Assembly (NCBI GenBank): GCA_013044085.1
Contig: JABEVI010000294.1
Coordinates: 1-7,004, forward strand
From: Steroidobacteraceae bacterium
GTDB lineage: Bacteria; Pseudomonadota; Gammaproteobacteria; Steroidobacterales; Steroidobacteraceae
DNA: 7,004 nt
Direction: 5' to 3'
A program made the translations under genes and the position numbers. This document shows, one piece after another, positions 5,914-7,004 of this stretch (the first letter of the stretch is position 1; each line of letters begins with the position of its first letter). The notes under the pieces were generated by a model. That model saw nothing but the letters and a program-made list of their open reading frames with translations, was not told where the DNA came from and made no database searches.

Positions 5914-5933
5914 CGACCAACCGGTTTACAGGT

Positions 5934-6947
5934 TCAGGGCGCACCGGGCGTCAGCTGCGAGGTTTGCAACGTGCTCTGGCGTGCATGGAGCGCGGCGAGG
6001 CAAGGAGTGCCAGCGAGCCGCCCCCCGGCCTCCGTGCCGGGTTTGGCTTGTCGGGCGCGTCGCCGCAACGTCGCCGCGACGCGGCGCGGGGTGCCCAAGT
6101 CGCTCCAACCGCATGCCGGCACGGATTGCACCCGCAGCGACGATTCGGCACCGTCGAGCAGGTGCCGCGAGAAATCGACGTCGTTCAAGCTTGCATACTC
6201 GGCTGCAAGCGCCGGTCCACCCTGCGCACGGTAAGCATCGCGCTGCAAAGCGGCGCTCATCCGTGCCACGATCCGCGGCACTTTGCGCTCGAAGAGCTGC
6301 AAAAGGGCGGGTGCGGTCGAGGCGAGGATGAAGGAATTCCACAGCGCTCCGCAGCGTACCAAGTTCTCGGCCAGAGAGCTGGCGGGCTTTTCGATGAAAC
6401 GCGAAACAGCTCGCAGACCGTGGCCACTTTGACCCGCATGGTCTTCGGGCACGATATAACCGAGTTCGGCGTCGGCTTCGTCCGGGGATATCCCGAGGAG
6501 CACGATCCCGTCGTCGGCGCCCTGCGCCAGCCGTACGGCGGTGCGTAACGCATCCGCGAGAATCCACTCGTCCTGAACATGGTGGTCCGACGGCAGCAAG
6601 ACGATCGCGGCGTTCGGGTCGCGTTCGGCGATGTGCAGCAGCGGCAGCAAGATGCCGTTCCCAGTACCTCTGTTTTGCGGTTGTACGAACACGTTATGCG
6701 CGGCGAGATCGGCGAGTTCGGGTCGCCACCAGCGCTCGTGCTGTGCGGCGACGATCGCGCAAGTGCGCTCCGGCGGCGATACGGCGAATGCCCGCCCCAG
6801 GGCATCGCGCAACAACGTCGGGCCACCGTAGAGGGAACAGAACTGTTTTGGTGTCGAGACGCCCTCGGCGTCTTTGGTCATGCTTTGCAGACGCCTGCCC
6901 TCGCCGGCCGCCAGAACGATCGACCACGGAACGACACGGTGAGTCAT
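5934..6947 (-). CDS. Sugar-phosphate nucleotidyltransferase, mannose-1-phosphate guanylyltransferase-like
   Basis: This 337-residue cytoplasmic protein has the nucleotidyltransferase fold that joins NTP and a sugar-1-phosphate into an NDP-sugar and pyrophosphate. Visible motifs are LAAGEGRRL (12-20), the nucleotide-binding signature; TPKQF (32-36); QPQNRGTGNGI (89-99), where ManC enzymes have NTAPA; LLPSDHHV (117-124) with the metal-site Asp121; ELGYIVP (161-167); FIEKP (184-188); LWNSFI (202-207); and GWSDLGTP (280-287) with Asp283. The ManC-like TPKQF, SDH, WNS and GWSD motifs favour GDP-mannose-type chemistry, but the actual NTP and sugar are inferred. Compared with ManC the segment between GRRL and PKQF is longer, and there is no C-terminal phosphomannose isomerase domain. 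About 45 residues after GTP are Arg/Ala/Gly rich and look unlike a folded domain. The start is ATG 6947-6945, because CCCTCC (6956-6961; GGAGGG on the minus strand) precedes it by 8 bases; the upstream TTG at 6971 would leave that site inside the gene. No other polysaccharide gene is in view. Confidence 0.85.
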   Translation of the reverse strand: MTHRVVPWSIVLAAGEGRRLQSMTKDAEGVSTPKQFCSLYGGPTLLRDALGRAFAVSPPERTCAIVAAQHERWWRPELADLAAHNVFVQPQNRGTGNGILLPLLHIAERDPNAAIVLLPSDHHVQDEWILADALRTAVRLAQGADDGIVLLGISPDEADAELGYIVPEDHAGQSGHGLRAVSRFIEKPASSLAENLVRCGALWNSFILASTAPALLQLFERKVPRIVARMSAALQRDAYRAQGGPALAAEYASLNDVDFSRHLLDGAESSLRVQSVPACGWSDLGTPRRVAATLRRRARQAKPGTEAGGRLAGTPCLAALHARQSTLQTSQLTPGAP

Positions 6948-6955
6948 GTGCGCTT

Positions 6956-6961
6956 CCCTCC
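6956..6961 (-). promoter_or_regulatory. Shine-Dalgarno site selecting the nucleotidyltransferase start
   Basis: GGAGGG on the minus strand lies 8 bases upstream of ATG 6947-6945. It rules against the TTG eight codons further upstream, which would encode through it. Confidence 0.65.
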
Positions 6962-6979
6962 GGGCAAGCAATTCCTAGG

Positions 6980-6985
6980 ATCATA
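6980..6985 (-). promoter_or_regulatory. Candidate -10 element for the nucleotidyltransferase gene
   Basis: On the minus strand TATGAT matches the sigma-70 -10 consensus at five of six positions. It lies 32 bases before the ATG, in a locally AT-rich patch. With 17-base spacing the -35 hexamer would begin outside the window, so it cannot be checked. Confidence 0.35.
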
Positions 6986-7004
6986 TGCTTGCTGCTTCGA
7001 GGCA

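Noticed and set aside
5858..6548. Plus-strand ORFs over the nucleotidyltransferase gene
   Set aside because: They are antisense to a gene with clear nucleotidyltransferase motifs and have no recognisable content of their own.

Overview
The window is ordinary chromosomal DNA from a GC-rich bacterium (well over 60 % G+C by eye). Genes are closely packed, have mostly clear Shine-Dalgarno sites, and show the strong wobble-position G/C preference that also produces long spurious antisense ORFs. The mix of genes (a six-helix membrane sensor-type N-terminus, a methylthioribose salvage operon, a secreted S10 carboxypeptidase-like protein and a ManC-like nucleotidyltransferase) suggests a proteobacterium, perhaps a gammaproteobacterium near Xanthomonadales/Nevskiales/Steroidobacter. 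This placement is inference only. I see no rRNA, tRNA, CRISPR array, insertion sequence or phage gene.

Layout. At 1-575 (minus strand) is the 5' part of a polytopic membrane protein that runs off the left edge. It resembles the N-terminal membrane module found on diguanylate cyclases or histidine kinases. After a 216-base divergent intergenic region, the plus strand carries three genes joined by 4-base stop/start overlaps: mtnA (792-1886), a FucA-type class II aldolase (1883-2620) and mtnK (2617-3909). A possible 23-codon leader ORF (724-795) ends in the same kind of overlap with mtnA. Then come a small ORF encoding a near-perfect leucine-zipper heptad pattern (4021-4212), a hairpin, and a secreted serine carboxypeptidase-like protein (4321-5913). 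Converging on it, with only 20 bases between the stops, is a minus-strand sugar-phosphate nucleotidyltransferase (5934-6947).

How the genes work together. The centre of interest is the three-gene operon. MtnK would phosphorylate 5-methylthioribose (or 5-deoxyribose) at C1, MtnA would isomerise the aldose-1-phosphate to the ketose-1-phosphate, and the aldolase would split it into dihydroxyacetone phosphate (DHAP) and an aldehyde (2-methylthioacetaldehyde or acetaldehyde). This gene set matches the 'DHAP shunt' for by-products of S-adenosylmethionine and radical-SAM chemistry. It differs from the classical methionine salvage pathway, which would need MtnB, MtnC, MtnD and related enzymes; none of these is in the window. 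All three enzymes keep their recognisable catalytic residues. The flanking genes have no evident functional link to this pathway.
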